DNA from: Lentimicrobiaceae bacterium
GTDB taxonomy: Bacteria > Bacteroidota > Bacteroidia > Bacteroidales > JAGONC01
Reading direction: 5' to 3'
NCBI GenBank assembly: GCA_017993235.1
Contig: JAGONC010000005.1
Location: forward strand, 1-64,000
Length of the DNA: 64,000 nucleotides
The position numbers and the translations under genes are program-made. Under the pieces are notes generated by a model. It saw nothing but the letters and a program-made list of their open reading frames with translations, was not told the DNA's origin and did not search any database. Position 1 is the first letter of the stretch, and each line of letters begins with the position of its first letter. This document shows, one piece after another, positions 1 through 8,951 of the stretch.

Positions 1-2161
1 TTTTAACATAGAGCATGATCATGCACTGGATGACTCCCTCGTGGCTTTCCAGATGGAACGAACGGATGTTCAGGTCCAGATGATCGGAGATGATTTCGGT
101 GATCTCTTTGATCAGTCCCTTTTTATCCAGGGCAGTGATCTTCATGCCGGTTAAAAAACCGATGGGTTCGTGGGTTTTCCATTTGGCTTTGATGATCCGG
201 TTACCAAAGTTGGTCATAAAGTGTACTGCGGTCGGGCAGCTGGTTCGGTGAACGTCAATTCTGTGGCCTTCCGTAATAAGGCCGACAATGTCGTCGCCGG
301 GGATGGGATTGCAACAGGAAGCGATTTTGTATAAAATATTTTCCTGGTCCGAATGGATCACGAAAAGCTCTGGCTGCTTGCTGGCCTGTTCCGATAAGGT
401 CTCTGGCAGCACAGGGGGTTCAAGGGTTCTGGTTTTGGTAAAGGGCCGGGTGATGATCCCCAGCAATCCACCTCTTTCATTTGGCTGGCAGCATTCCCTG
501 AGTTCCTTCAGCCCGATTTCCTTGATCGCAATTTGATAATACAGGTCGACCATTCCGGGAAGATTAAAATACTTCTGGAGATAAAGAAGGTTCGCATTGC
601 CCATATCCAGATGCAACTGACGGAAATATTCCTGCAGAAGTTGTTTGCCCTTTTCACTGTATTGCTTTTTTTCCTCCTTCAGTGCCTCTTTGATATTGGA
701 TTTCGCTTTTGCCGTGACGACAAAATTGAGCCATTCCTCCTTGGGTTTTTGTTTCCTGGATGCCAGGATCTCCACCTGGTCACCGGTTTTGAGTTCTGAC
801 TGCAAAGCGACGAGCCTGTGGTTGACCTTTGCCCCGATACAATGGTTACCAAGCTCAGTATGAATCAAATAGGCAAAGTCCACCGCGGTCGCACCTACCG
901 GTAACGAGCGAAGGTGTCCCTTAGGGGTAAATACGGATATCTCGTCCGAAAAAAGGTCAAGTTTGAAGTTCTCAAGGAAGTCCAGCGTGTTGAGTTCTGG
1001 CGATTTGAGCATCCCGGAGATCTTTCCGAGCCATTGTTCCAATCCTGATGTGAAAGAGGTACTATCCTTGTATTTCCAATGGGCAGCATAGCCCTTCTCG
1101 GCTACCTCGTCCATTCTTTTTGACCGGATCTGAACCTCGACCCAATCTCCTGAGTCGCTCATCACCGTTGTATGCAATGATTCATACCCGTTCGGCTTGG
1201 GTGTGGATATCCAGTCGCGAAGCCGGTTTCGCAGGGGGGGATAGTGGTTGGTGATGAGTGTGTACACTTTCCAGCAGTCAATCTTTTCTGTTTCGATGGC
1301 CGTGTCAATGATGATCCGGATAGCGAAAAGGTCATACACTTCCTCGAAGGGTATTTCTTTCTTTTTCATTTTTTTCCAGATCGAGTAAACCGACTTGAGC
1401 CTTCCCTCGATTTCAAAGGTGAAATTTTGCTCGCGCAGTTCTTTTTTGATCGGATAAATGAAATGCGTGATGAATCGCTTCCTGTCTTTCTCCGACTCAA
1501 CGATTTTTTCGCTGATGTTCCAGAATATTTCGGGTTCTGTGTATTTCAGGGCAAGATCTTCCAGTTCACTCTTGATCGTATACAATCCCAGCCGGTGAGC
1601 AAGCGGTGCAAACCAGTAGATGGTCTCCGATGCCGTCTTCAATTGTTTCTCCTGGGGCATGGCATCCAGTGTCCGCATATTGTGCAACCGATCGGCCAGT
1701 TTGATGAGGATGACCCTGACATCATCGGAAAGGGTCAGCAGGATTTTCTTAAATGTCTCAGCCTGTGCAGAATAGGTAACTGCATCCGTTTTTGAATCAA
1801 AGATGTCCTTGATCTTGGTCAATCCATCAATGATGCGGGAAATCTCCTGTCCGAACACTTGCTCAACATCCGACAGGGTGTGCACGGTATCTTCCACTAC
1901 ATCATGCAACAGGGCGCATACAATGGATATCTCTCCCAGCCCGATCTCTCCGGTTACGATGCGGGCAACTTCCAGCGGATGATAGATATAGGGTTCGCCA
2001 GTCTGCCTCCGCTTATCTTTATGCGCAACCAGCGCATACCGGAAAGCTTTCTTGATCAGCCTGGTATCCTTTTTCCCCGTACCCGGGCGATAGGCTGACA
2101 ATAGCTGCCGGTAGCGTCTGAGTATTTCCTTATTCTCAGTATCATAATCGACCTGGAACAT
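1..2161 (-). CDS. RelA/SpoT-type (p)ppGpp synthetase/hydrolase, 3' end cut by window edge
   Basis: I translated this from the minus strand; it runs open from ATG at 2161 to the window edge (about 720 codons, perhaps 15-20 short of complete). It makes and probably degrades the alarmone (p)ppGpp. Domains in order: an HD hydrolase domain with LLHDVVEDT near residue 85, which argues for an active hydrolase; the synthetase domain with TPKPNGYESLHTTV near residue 310; a TGS domain (VFTPKGHLRSLPVGATAVDFAY); a conserved CCNPIPGD zinc-finger-like segment; and the beginning of an ACT domain at the edge. I chose ATG 2161 because a TAnnTTTG box lies about 40 nt upstream at 2201-2208. It is divergent from the surface protein at 2300. 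Whether it is Rel-type bifunctional or SpoT-like cannot be settled by eye, though the intact HD favours bifunctional. Confidence 0.93.
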   Translation of the reverse strand, partial: MFQVDYDTENKEILRRYRQLLSAYRPGTGKKDTRLIKKAFRYALVAHKDKRRQTGEPYIYHPLEVARIVTGEIGLGEISIVCALLHDVVEDTVHTLSDVEQVFGQEISRIIDGLTKIKDIFDSKTDAVTYSAQAETFKKILLTLSDDVRVILIKLADRLHNMRTLDAMPQEKQLKTASETIYWFAPLAHRLGLYTIKSELEDLALKYTEPEIFWNISEKIVESEKDRKRFITHFIYPIKKELREQNFTFEIEGRLKSVYSIWKKMKKKEIPFEEVYDLFAIRIIIDTAIETEKIDCWKVYTLITNHYPPLRNRLRDWISTPKPNGYESLHTTVMSDSGDWVEVQIRSKRMDEVAEKGYAAHWKYKDSTSFTSGLEQWLGKISGMLKSPELNTLDFLENFKLDLFSDEISVFTPKGHLRSLPVGATAVDFAYLIHTELGNHCIGAKVNHRLVALQSELKTGDQVEILASRKQKPKEEWLNFVVTAKAKSNIKEALKEEKKQYSEKGKQLLQEYFRQLHLDMGNANLLYLQKYFNLPGMVDLYYQIAIKEIGLKELRECCQPNERGGLLGIITRPFTKTRTLEPPVLPETLSEQASKQPELFVIHSDQENILYKIASCCNPIPGDDIVGLITEGHRIDVHRTSCPTAVHFMTNFGNRIIKAKWKTHEPIGFLTGMKITALDKKGLIKEITEIISDHLDLNIRSFHLESHEGVIQCMIMLYVK

Positions 2162-2200
2162 GGATGTGGAATTGGATGATTAATGTTTCATACCGTCTAA

Positions 2201-2208
2201 CAAAATTA
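2201..2208 (-). promoter_or_regulatory. Bacteroidota -7 box of the relA/spoT homologue
   Basis: The minus strand reads TAATTTTG, matching the phylum consensus TAnnTTTG. Transcription would start near 2197, giving a leader of about 36 nt before ATG 2161. No clear -33 TTG element is visible at the usual distance. Confidence 0.5.
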
Positions 2209-2267
2209 ATAAAAAGCTTCTTTTGCCCGATTACAAGGCTAAAAAACACTTTCAGGCAAGATTTTTG

Positions 2268-2275
2268 TAATTTTG
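2268..2275 (+). promoter_or_regulatory. Bacteroidota -7 box of the surface-protein gene
   Basis: The sequence TAATTTTG matches TAnnTTTG. It overlaps an in-frame TTG at 2273, so that TTG cannot be the start of translation. The first usable start is ATG 2300, about 21 nt after the predicted transcription start. Confidence 0.55.
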
Positions 2276-2299
2276 TCGCAACCCCTTTTGAACTACCAC

Positions 2300-4897
2300 A
2301 TGGTAAGATCATTGGTCACCTTCCTGTTGATGATTCTTACGCTCATCGCCACTGCCACCCATGAAAGAGCGGGCGAGATCACCTATCGCCATATCAGCGG
2401 ACTGACCTACGAGGTAAAAATCCTGACCTATACATTTGCACCCAGCCCTGCCGACCGTCCAGAATTAGAGATCCTCTGGGGTGACGGGACTGCCAGCATC
2501 CTGGAACGGGTTGAAAAGATCGACCTTGCCAACGATATACGACGGAATGTCTACATCGGGCAACATACGTACAGTGGCGCGTCAACGTATACGATTTCCA
2601 TGGAAGATCCCAACCGTAACTACGGGATCATCAATATCCCCAACTCGGTCAACGTTCCGTTTTATATTGAAACCAAACTGATCATCAATCCTTTCCTGGG
2701 CCCCAACGATTCCCCTGTGCTGCTGAATCCACCCATTGACCAGGGGTGCGTTGGCGTTCCGTTCATTCATAATGCCGGTGCCTTCGACGCCGAGGGTGAT
2801 AGTCTGTCGTACAAGTTTACCATTTGCAAAACGGTAGGGGGAAGTTACATTCCGGGATATGAGTATCCTAACGTCGCTGATCCGGATAATCCTCCCGGAG
2901 CATTTACCATTGATCCTGTCACAGGTGATATCGTATGGGATGCTCCCACTCTTCAGGGAGAGTATAATTTTGCCTTCCTGATCGAGGAATGGAGAAATGG
3001 AGTCCTGATCAGCACAGTCACACGGGACATGCAGGTGGAAATTGCCCCCTGCAACAATACGCCTCCGGTAATTCATGTGATTACGGACACCTGTGTAAGG
3101 GTTGGGACAACCCTCCGATTTGAGGTGGTGGCGACAGATGCGGATAACGATAACATCACCCTGACAGCAACAGGCGGCCCGCTGATCCTTGAAGATAGCC
3201 CTGCCCTGTTTGTACCGCCTGAAGATACCACCGGACTGGTATCCGCTCTCTTTACCTGGACCCCTGTGTGTGCCCATGTCAGGAAACGAGCCTATGCCGT
3301 CTATTTTAAAGCTGCGGATGATGGCTATCCGGTTAGGCTGGTCGATATGAAAACGACAAACATTACCGTAAACGCGCCACCTCCGGACAACCTTACTGCC
3401 TTACCTTCCGGCAGTACCATCCAGCTAAACTGGGAACGGAGCATTTGCTCCAATGCCACAGGCTATAAAATCTACCGGAGATTAGGATCTTCCGGGTTCA
3501 TTCCCGGCCCGTGTGAGACAGGAGTACCGGCATACACCGGATACTCCCTGATCGGTTCGCTAAGCTCGGTGGAAACGACATCTTTTATGGACGACAACAA
3601 CGGAGCCGGACTGCTGCATGGCTTACAGTACTGTTATCTGGTCATTGCATACTTCGCTGACGGTGCCGAAAGCTATGCCTCCAATGAAGCCTGCGCTTCC
3701 CTGAAAAAAGACGTACCTGTAATCACAAACGTCAGTGTCGAAGCAACGGGAACCACGGATGGCGCCGTCCGGGTGGTCTGGTCAAAACCCACCGAGATGG
3801 ATACGGTACAGGCACCAGGCCCGTACCGTTATATTATCAGCTATTCGCCCGACTTCGTCGGATCGGGTCTGATCCAGATCGCCTCCCTGGATGATCTGAA
3901 TGATACGATATTTCTTCACTCCGGGATCAACACGCGTGACCATCCCTCATCCTACATGATCGATCTGTATAATAACGGGCAGGACGACTATTTCCTGATC
4001 GGATCCTCCCAGCTGGCTTCCTCTGTTTACCTCAGCAGTGAACCCTCCGACAACAGTATCCTGCTGAACTGGTCGGAGAATGTGCCCTGGCAGAATGAGA
4101 AGTATTTCATCTATAAGTTAAATAAAGAAAGCCAGGCGTACGATTCGATTGGTTTCTCTGAATCCCGGTTCTTTGCCGATACGGGACTTATCAACGGCGT
4201 CAGCTACTGTTATTATGTTGAGAGCTTCGGGCATTACTCCTCTCCCGGTGTGATCGATCCCATTCTGAACAGTTCCCAGGTTGTTTGCGACGTCCCCCTC
4301 GACAATGTCGCGCCCTGTCCCCCCGAACTGACCGTGGATGTCGATTGTGACCTGGTGACCAATCACCTTGTCTGGACCAATCCCAATCATTTCTGTGCTG
4401 ATGACGTGATAAAATATTACCTCTACTTCACACCCATTCAGGGGGGTAATTATACCCTGCTGGATTCATTGCTCAGTTCCACCGACACAACCTATTCACA
4501 TCAGAACCTGTTGTCGATCTCCGGCTGTTACGCCGTTACGGCAATCGATACCATCGGCAACCAGAGTGCTTTCAGCAATGTGGTATGTGTCAGTATCGAC
4601 AGTTGCTCCCTCTACACGATTCCCAATGTTTTCACACCGAATTCGGATGGATTTAATGATTACCTGGTCCCCTTTCCCTATACTTCAGTAGAAAGTATTG
4701 AGCTCAAGATCTTTAACCGCTGGGGAACCGTGGTTTATGAAACGACGGATCCCGGGATCCACTGGGATGGGAAACATAAGGATACGGATCAGGAGTGCAG
4801 CGAAGGGGTTTATTTCTATGTCTGCGATGTTCATGAGATTACGCTGGCAGGAAGTCGTGTCAGGTCGCTGCAGGGGGTTGTGCACCTGTATCGGTAG
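2300..4897 (+). CDS. Secreted multidomain protein with gliding-motility-type (T9SS) C-terminal domain
   Basis: An 865-residue exported protein. The N-terminus has a signal peptide (hydrophobic VTFLLMILTLIATAT) followed by HERAGEITYRHISG, a beginning common in Bacteroidota surface proteins. The middle consists of beta-sandwich modules: a putative-Ig/cadherin-like module with DAEGDSLSYKF near residue 170, another with ATDADNDNITLTATGG near residue 290, then fibronectin-III-like modules (LPSGSTIQLNWERS). The last 90 residues are the CHU_C domain: NVFTPNSDGFNDY, then FNRWGTVVYE and WDGK, ending in VHLYR. In known members this domain directs passage through the type IX secretion system and attachment to the surface. 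ATG 2300 was chosen because the upstream TTG overlaps the -7 box. Its ligand is unknown; adhesion is likely. Confidence 0.87.
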   Translation: MVRSLVTFLLMILTLIATATHERAGEITYRHISGLTYEVKILTYTFAPSPADRPELEILWGDGTASILERVEKIDLANDIRRNVYIGQHTYSGASTYTISMEDPNRNYGIINIPNSVNVPFYIETKLIINPFLGPNDSPVLLNPPIDQGCVGVPFIHNAGAFDAEGDSLSYKFTICKTVGGSYIPGYEYPNVADPDNPPGAFTIDPVTGDIVWDAPTLQGEYNFAFLIEEWRNGVLISTVTRDMQVEIAPCNNTPPVIHVITDTCVRVGTTLRFEVVATDADNDNITLTATGGPLILEDSPALFVPPEDTTGLVSALFTWTPVCAHVRKRAYAVYFKAADDGYPVRLVDMKTTNITVNAPPPDNLTALPSGSTIQLNWERSICSNATGYKIYRRLGSSGFIPGPCETGVPAYTGYSLIGSLSSVETTSFMDDNNGAGLLHGLQYCYLVIAYFADGAESYASNEACASLKKDVPVITNVSVEATGTTDGAVRVVWSKPTEMDTVQAPGPYRYIISYSPDFVGSGLIQIASLDDLNDTIFLHSGINTRDHPSSYMIDLYNNGQDDYFLIGSSQLASSVYLSSEPSDNSILLNWSENVPWQNEKYFIYKLNKESQAYDSIGFSESRFFADTGLINGVSYCYYVESFGHYSSPGVIDPILNSSQVVCDVPLDNVAPCPPELTVDVDCDLVTNHLVWTNPNHFCADDVIKYYLYFTPIQGGNYTLLDSLLSSTDTTYSHQNLLSISGCYAVTAIDTIGNQSAFSNVVCVSIDSCSLYTIPNVFTPNSDGFNDYLVPFPYTSVESIELKIFNRWGTVVYETTDPGIHWDGKHKDTDQECSEGVYFYVCDVHEITLAGSRVRSLQGVVHLYR

Positions 4898-4923
4898 AAA
4901 GGCGAAAATTCCAACTCTGGGAA

Positions 4924-5496
4924 TCAGCTCGTCCGTCTTTTTATCAATCTTTTCCGCAAGAACACCAGGATGAAAACGATGAGCAGGAAAAAGAGAACGG
5001 CAACCAGAAAGGGGGCAACCAACGATAGTAGTGAAGAGCCGATGGCGGCGGCATGCTCGCCGGTAGCCACGACCGGATTCCCGGCACCGGCGGTCAGCTT
5101 GGAGGAGGCAAGTCGCGTAAGAACACTGCCGCCCTGAATGGTGGCAGCGGCACCCCCGCCGACAATCAATCCGGTGATCCATTTGAGAAAATCCTGATCG
5201 ATTGGCAATACAGAGGTCACCAGCAGAGTCCCTGCACCAATGGCCAGGGGCGTGGTAATGGTATCGAGAAGGTTATCCACAAAAGGAATATAATAGGCAA
5301 ATATTTCCACAAGGGTTGCAGTTCCGAAACTGATGATGGCAGGCCAGCTGGCCAGCCACGTAAAACTTTCATTCAGGGGAAAGACACCGGTCCGGGCAGC
5401 GATGCTTGCCACCAGAAGAGGAATAAAGATCCTGAATCCGCAACTTGCAGCCAGGCCGACACCCAGGGCAACTGCCGTGATGACTTCCTTTTCCAT
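4924..5496 (-). CDS. DUF4126 family membrane protein
   Basis: A 190-residue protein with about five hydrophobic segments and a glycine/alanine-rich loop (GLIVGGGAAATIQGG). The N-terminal ALGVGLAASCGFRIFIPLL and the central FVDNLLDTITTPLAIGAGTLL are typical of DUF4126. The C-terminus is a long hydrophobic helix followed by a basic tail (RKRLIKRRTS). The function of the family is not known. It ends 26 bp after the convergent surface-protein gene and is followed upstream by a methyltransferase gene in the same direction. Confidence 0.8.
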   Translation of the reverse strand: MEKEVITAVALGVGLAASCGFRIFIPLLVASIAARTGVFPLNESFTWLASWPAIISFGTATLVEIFAYYIPFVDNLLDTITTPLAIGAGTLLVTSVLPIDQDFLKWITGLIVGGGAAATIQGGSVLTRLASSKLTAGAGNPVVATGEHAAAIGSSLLSLVAPFLVAVLFFLLIVFILVFLRKRLIKRRTS

Positions 5497-5523
5497 GTCA
5501 GAGATAATTTAAAAGGACTGATT

Positions 5524-6285
5524 TCATTTCTGCGCAACGACCAGCATCTCGAAATCTTCCGTGGTCAGCCGGTCAGAGCGGGTGTACGCACCCAATTTCG
5601 CGCCAAAGATATCAATCGTCTTAAAATTAAGGGACTTGAGCAGCCAGGTGATCTCGGATGGTACATAATACCGTTCATTGCACTGCAGCTCCATTTCTGC
5701 GCCCGTGTCATCCTTCGTCTTCAGTGTACTATGATCGCGGAATGTCATCAGGTCAAAGGAAATATTCTCTTCCAACGCATTACCTTCCTCCCTGTTGGCA
5801 TCCATGAAATCCTTCACAGAGTGAAATAAGGGAAAAAGGCCGTTCAATGTGGTGAAGATAAATTTGCCGTTATCCTTAAGTGCATTGGCGGCATTCTGCA
5901 GTATAAGGAAATTCATCTCATCGGTTTCCATCAGAGGAAAAGCTCCTTCACAGAGCATGATCACCAGGTCAAATTCATTGCGAAAAGAAAGTTCCCGTGC
6001 ATCCTGAAGCTGGAAATCTATCTGAAGATTTTCCTGGAACGCTTTTTCCTTTGCCCTTTTCAGCTGAGACTCCGAAAGGTCGATTCCTGTCACCTGATAA
6101 CCGCGCCGGGTCATTTCAATGGCATGGCGTCCCGTACCGCAGCCGATATCCAGGATCCTGATGTCTTTGTCATACTGGATCTCCTTCTCAATAAAATCAC
6201 ATTCGCCCAGGGTTCCCCGGGTGAAAACCTCCCTATCGTACTGAAATGCGTAATTTTCAAATAAGGATTCGTACCATTGTTTCAT
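5524..6285 (-). CDS. Class I SAM-dependent methyltransferase
   Basis: A 253-residue Rossmann-fold methyltransferase. Motif I is ILDIGCGTGRHAIEM near residue 45, followed by the acidic end of strand 2 in GYQVTGIDLS, and LVIMLCEGAFPLM at the motif-IV position. This is a Methyltransf_25/11-type enzyme that would act on a small molecule. The substrate cannot be deduced. It lies 27 bp upstream of the DUF4126 gene and may be transcribed with it. Confidence 0.85.
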   Translation of the reverse strand: MKQWYESLFENYAFQYDREVFTRGTLGECDFIEKEIQYDKDIRILDIGCGTGRHAIEMTRRGYQVTGIDLSESQLKRAKEKAFQENLQIDFQLQDARELSFRNEFDLVIMLCEGAFPLMETDEMNFLILQNAANALKDNGKFIFTTLNGLFPLFHSVKDFMDANREEGNALEENISFDLMTFRDHSTLKTKDDTGAEMELQCNERYYVPSEITWLLKSLNFKTIDIFGAKLGAYTRSDRLTTEDFEMLVVAQK

Positions 6286-6578
6286 GGAAATAGATTTTGT
6301 CGGGCAACCTGCTTGCTTTTTTCATGTGCACTATTTCGATCCCTGCATTCTCCTGGTATTGGGATTCATTCGCTTCCCCTGTTTAGCGTATGATGCAGGA
6401 TTGCTCCCCTTCCCCTTCAGCGGGCCTGAAAAAGAACTTTTTCTGACCCTGGAGGGCTGGGCTTTGTTCTGTCTGTTGCTGATTCCTTTCATGTGGGATG
6501 AATTATACAATCCAAATGTACAAAATAAATTGAATGATCCACACGATGTTCCGGCGGGGATCTGCCATCCTACTGTTT
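6286..6578. other. Intergenic, no gene recognised
   Basis: This 293-bp gap separates the methyltransferase start from the end of hydE. Open frames cross it on both strands, but none resembles a protein family or shows a convincing start. No hairpin with a T-run was noticed. It could hold the promoter of the methyltransferase gene, but no TAnnTTTG box is obvious. Confidence 0.4.
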
Positions 6579-7640
6579 TCACCGGGTGTAATTTCTTGAA
6601 TCCCCCCAATCATCCAGATGGATCCTTGTGCCGTCGGGCAGTGCTGAGCTGATCCTGGCGATAAGCTCCGATGCTTCCAGCAGGACCGGTTTTCCCTGAT
6701 AGATCAGGTAATCCTCACGATACCGGACAGGGGTAATGTTCGGCATAAGAACGTTGGCCCCTGCCCTGAACGCCATTGACCTGGCATCCGGATTCAGCAC
6801 ATCCAGTGCAGTGGACGCAGCAATATTGATATTTTTCATGATCAGGCGCAGAACAGCGATCATCAGAAGGCTTTTTTCCAACCGTTTTTCTACCGGCCAC
6901 AAGCTGTCCTTCTCAGCATAGAGCGGTGTCATTTCATGCTCGACATAAGGTCCCATTCCCACCATGTCGACATCGATGTCCCTTAAAAACAGCAGGTCGT
7001 AAGCCAGGTCCCCGATGGTTTGACCGGGAAGTCCGATCATCACTCCGGTTCCCACCTGGTATCCGGTTTCTTTCAGAGCTTGAAGGGCATTGAGGCGGTT
7101 GTCGTAAAGATGGCTGCCATCGCGGGGATGGATCTTTCGGAACAGATCGCGGTTGGTGGTCTCAATCCTCAGCAGATAGCGATGCGCACCACTGTCGGCC
7201 CACCGGCGGTAGGTTTCCCGGTTCTGCTCCCCGCAGGATAAGGTGATCCTCATCCCATTACCGGATATATCCTGAATCTTCTTCAGTAAATGTTCAATGC
7301 GCTGGATGAAAACCCGGTCGGTCCGCTCCCCTGACTGGATGACCAGTGAAGTGTAACCTTCTGCCATGGCATGCCCTGCCAGTTCCAGAATTTCAGCATC
7401 GGGGATATCGTACCGGTGAACACCGCGGTTGCCTCTCCTGACACCGCAGTACAGGCAATTTTTCCTGCAGATGTTCGATAGTTCGATCAGACCCCTGACA
7501 TAGATCTTTTCTCCCGCATAAGTTTGTCTTATATCACAGGCTCTGGAAAAGACCTGTTCTTTCTCACGGTCTGTTTCCACTGAGAGTAACCGGATGATCT
7601 GATCCAGGGTAAGGTCATGATGATCAATGGTCTCATCCAT
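6579..7640 (-). CDS. hydE: [FeFe]-hydrogenase H-cluster radical SAM maturase HydE
   Basis: A radical SAM enzyme that helps make the 2Fe subcluster, probably acting on the product of HydG before assembly on HydF. The radical SAM cluster motif CRKNCLYC follows RGLIELSN near residue 55, then the family sequence GVRRGNRGVHRYD. ATG 7640 gives 353 residues, the usual HydE length, and overlaps the hydF stop by 8 bp. A further ATG at 7691 would add 17 residues and overlap hydF by 59 bp, which is less likely. It is the last gene of the hydrogenase operon. Confidence 0.93.
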   Translation of the reverse strand: MDETIDHHDLTLDQIIRLLSVETDREKEQVFSRACDIRQTYAGEKIYVRGLIELSNICRKNCLYCGVRRGNRGVHRYDIPDAEILELAGHAMAEGYTSLVIQSGERTDRVFIQRIEHLLKKIQDISGNGMRITLSCGEQNRETYRRWADSGAHRYLLRIETTNRDLFRKIHPRDGSHLYDNRLNALQALKETGYQVGTGVMIGLPGQTIGDLAYDLLFLRDIDVDMVGMGPYVEHEMTPLYAEKDSLWPVEKRLEKSLLMIAVLRLIMKNINIAASTALDVLNPDARSMAFRAGANVLMPNITPVRYREDYLIYQGKPVLLEASELIARISSALPDGTRIHLDDWGDSRNYTR

Positions 7641-8853
7641 TGGATCCCTGATGGGTTGTAAAGGGAGCTGTAACCCGGTGGAATATGCCATTCATATAGG
7701 CAATGGCCAGACCGTAGTTGGACACCGGTACCCCTGCATCAATGGCTGGTTTCAACCGGTTAAGAAGCTGTTTGCGGGTAACCATACATCCTCCGCACTG
7801 GATGATCAGGCTGTACTTCCTGATATCTCCCTGAATCGGTTCAAGCCCGGCCACGACGTCGACCTCAATGTTCTTCCCTGTGTAATCCCGAATCCAACGG
7901 GGGAGTTTATAACGGCCAATATCATCGCAATTCACCTGATGCGTACACGACTCCAGGATCAGCACCCGGTCACCGTCTTTCAGTTGATCCAGGTAAGGGG
8001 TGCCTTTCAGGTATTGAGTAAAATTCCCCTTCCTGCGTGCCATTAAGATACTGAAACTGGTCAGGGGAACCGTCTCCGGTACCATATCCTTCACTTTGCT
8101 GAATACCTGGCTGTCGGTGATGGCCAGTGCAGGTCGGATACCCGATGTCCGAAAGAATTGTTCGACCTGATTTTCCTTCAGCACAATGTTGATGGCATCA
8201 TGGTCAAGCACGTCCCTGATCACCATTACCTGAGGCAGGATCATCCTGCCGTCAGGCGCTTCCTCGTCAATGGGGGTGATGAGGACAATGTAGTCGTTTT
8301 TGTGAATCATATCGCCGATCAGCGTAGATTGCTGATAGGCTGTATCCGGGATGACAGCCCGCAGGGCTTCGATCACCTCCAGCAGGTTGTCGTTGTGAAA
8401 CGTGCTGAAGCGGATCACCCCTGATCCGGATTGTTCCTTTATCTGCTCCTGCGTCGCCGGGAGGATCGCATCCTTGTCTTCCTTGTTATGCACGATCAGG
8501 TAGGGAATTTCCCATTCACCGAACTGGCGGATCAGTTTCATTTCCTCCTCTCCAAACCGGTTCCCGTCGATCAGTAGGACTGCGCAGTCGACGGTCCTGA
8601 GCACTTCCATGGTTTTGCTGACCCGTTTACTTCCCAGTTCCCCAACATCGTCGATACCGGCGGTATCGATCACAATGGCGGGCCCGATTCCGAAGATCTC
8701 GATGGATTTCCTGACCGGATCGGTTGTAGTCCCTGCCTGATCCGACACAATGGCAATTTGCTGGTTTACCAGCGCGTTGATGAAGGAACTCTTACCCGTG
8801 TTCCGCCGCCCGAAGATCCCGATATGGGGTTTCGTTTCTCTGCCTCTGGTCAT
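7633..8853 (-). CDS. hydF: [FeFe]-hydrogenase H-cluster maturation GTPase HydF
   Basis: The scaffold GTPase that carries the 2Fe precursor to apo-HydA. The N-terminal GTPase domain shows P-loop GRRNTGKSS near residue 15, then GTTTDPV and DTAGIDD. The C-terminal iron-sulfur domain has CTH, a 47-residue spacer and CGGC, matching the family CxHx(46-53)...CxxC pattern. The residue just before CGGC is Gln where His is common. At 406 residues it is the normal length. It lies downstream of hydG after a 96-bp gap filled with two short tandem repeats, and overlaps hydE. Confidence 0.95.
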   Translation of the reverse strand: MTRGRETKPHIGIFGRRNTGKSSFINALVNQQIAIVSDQAGTTTDPVRKSIEIFGIGPAIVIDTAGIDDVGELGSKRVSKTMEVLRTVDCAVLLIDGNRFGEEEMKLIRQFGEWEIPYLIVHNKEDKDAILPATQEQIKEQSGSGVIRFSTFHNDNLLEVIEALRAVIPDTAYQQSTLIGDMIHKNDYIVLITPIDEEAPDGRMILPQVMVIRDVLDHDAINIVLKENQVEQFFRTSGIRPALAITDSQVFSKVKDMVPETVPLTSFSILMARRKGNFTQYLKGTPYLDQLKDGDRVLILESCTHQVNCDDIGRYKLPRWIRDYTGKNIEVDVVAGLEPIQGDIRKYSLIIQCGGCMVTRKQLLNRLKPAIDAGVPVSNYGLAIAYMNGIFHRVTAPFTTHQGSNG

Positions 8854-8870
8854 CTCAAATCCTTAATATC

Positions 8871-8894
8871 AAATTGTTAAATTGTCAAATTGTT
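8871..8894. repeat. Three tandem 8-mers AAATTGTY
   Basis: Three head-to-tail copies of AAATTGTT/AAATTGTC lie in the hydG-hydF gap, next to the 7-mer array. It is seen directly in the sequence. There is no coding or terminator signature. Confidence 0.85.
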
Positions 8895-8902
8895 ATTCTG
8901 CT

Positions 8903-8951
8903 GACTGTTGACTGCTGACTGTTGACTGTTGACTGCTGACTGCTGACTATT
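8903..8951. repeat. Seven tandem 7-mers GACTGYT
   Basis: Seven copies of a heptamer run head to tail: GACTGTT or GACTGCT six times and GACTATT last. The array abuts the stop codon of hydG and occupies most of the gap before hydF. Short simple arrays of this kind could vary in copy number by slippage and alter the spacing between the two maturase genes in the transcript. Confidence 0.9.

Noticed and set aside
2273-2299. TTG start that would extend the surface protein by nine residues
   Set aside because: It overlaps the -7 promoter box, and the signal peptide starts properly at ATG 2300.
6284-6652. 122-codon plus-strand frame between the methyltransferase and hydE
   Set aside because: It overlaps the end of hydE, has no motif and no promoter box, and its residue make-up is unlike a real protein.
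8903-8951. Possible CRISPR-like array
   Set aside because: The units are 7 bp long and directly joined; there are no spacers and no cas genes.
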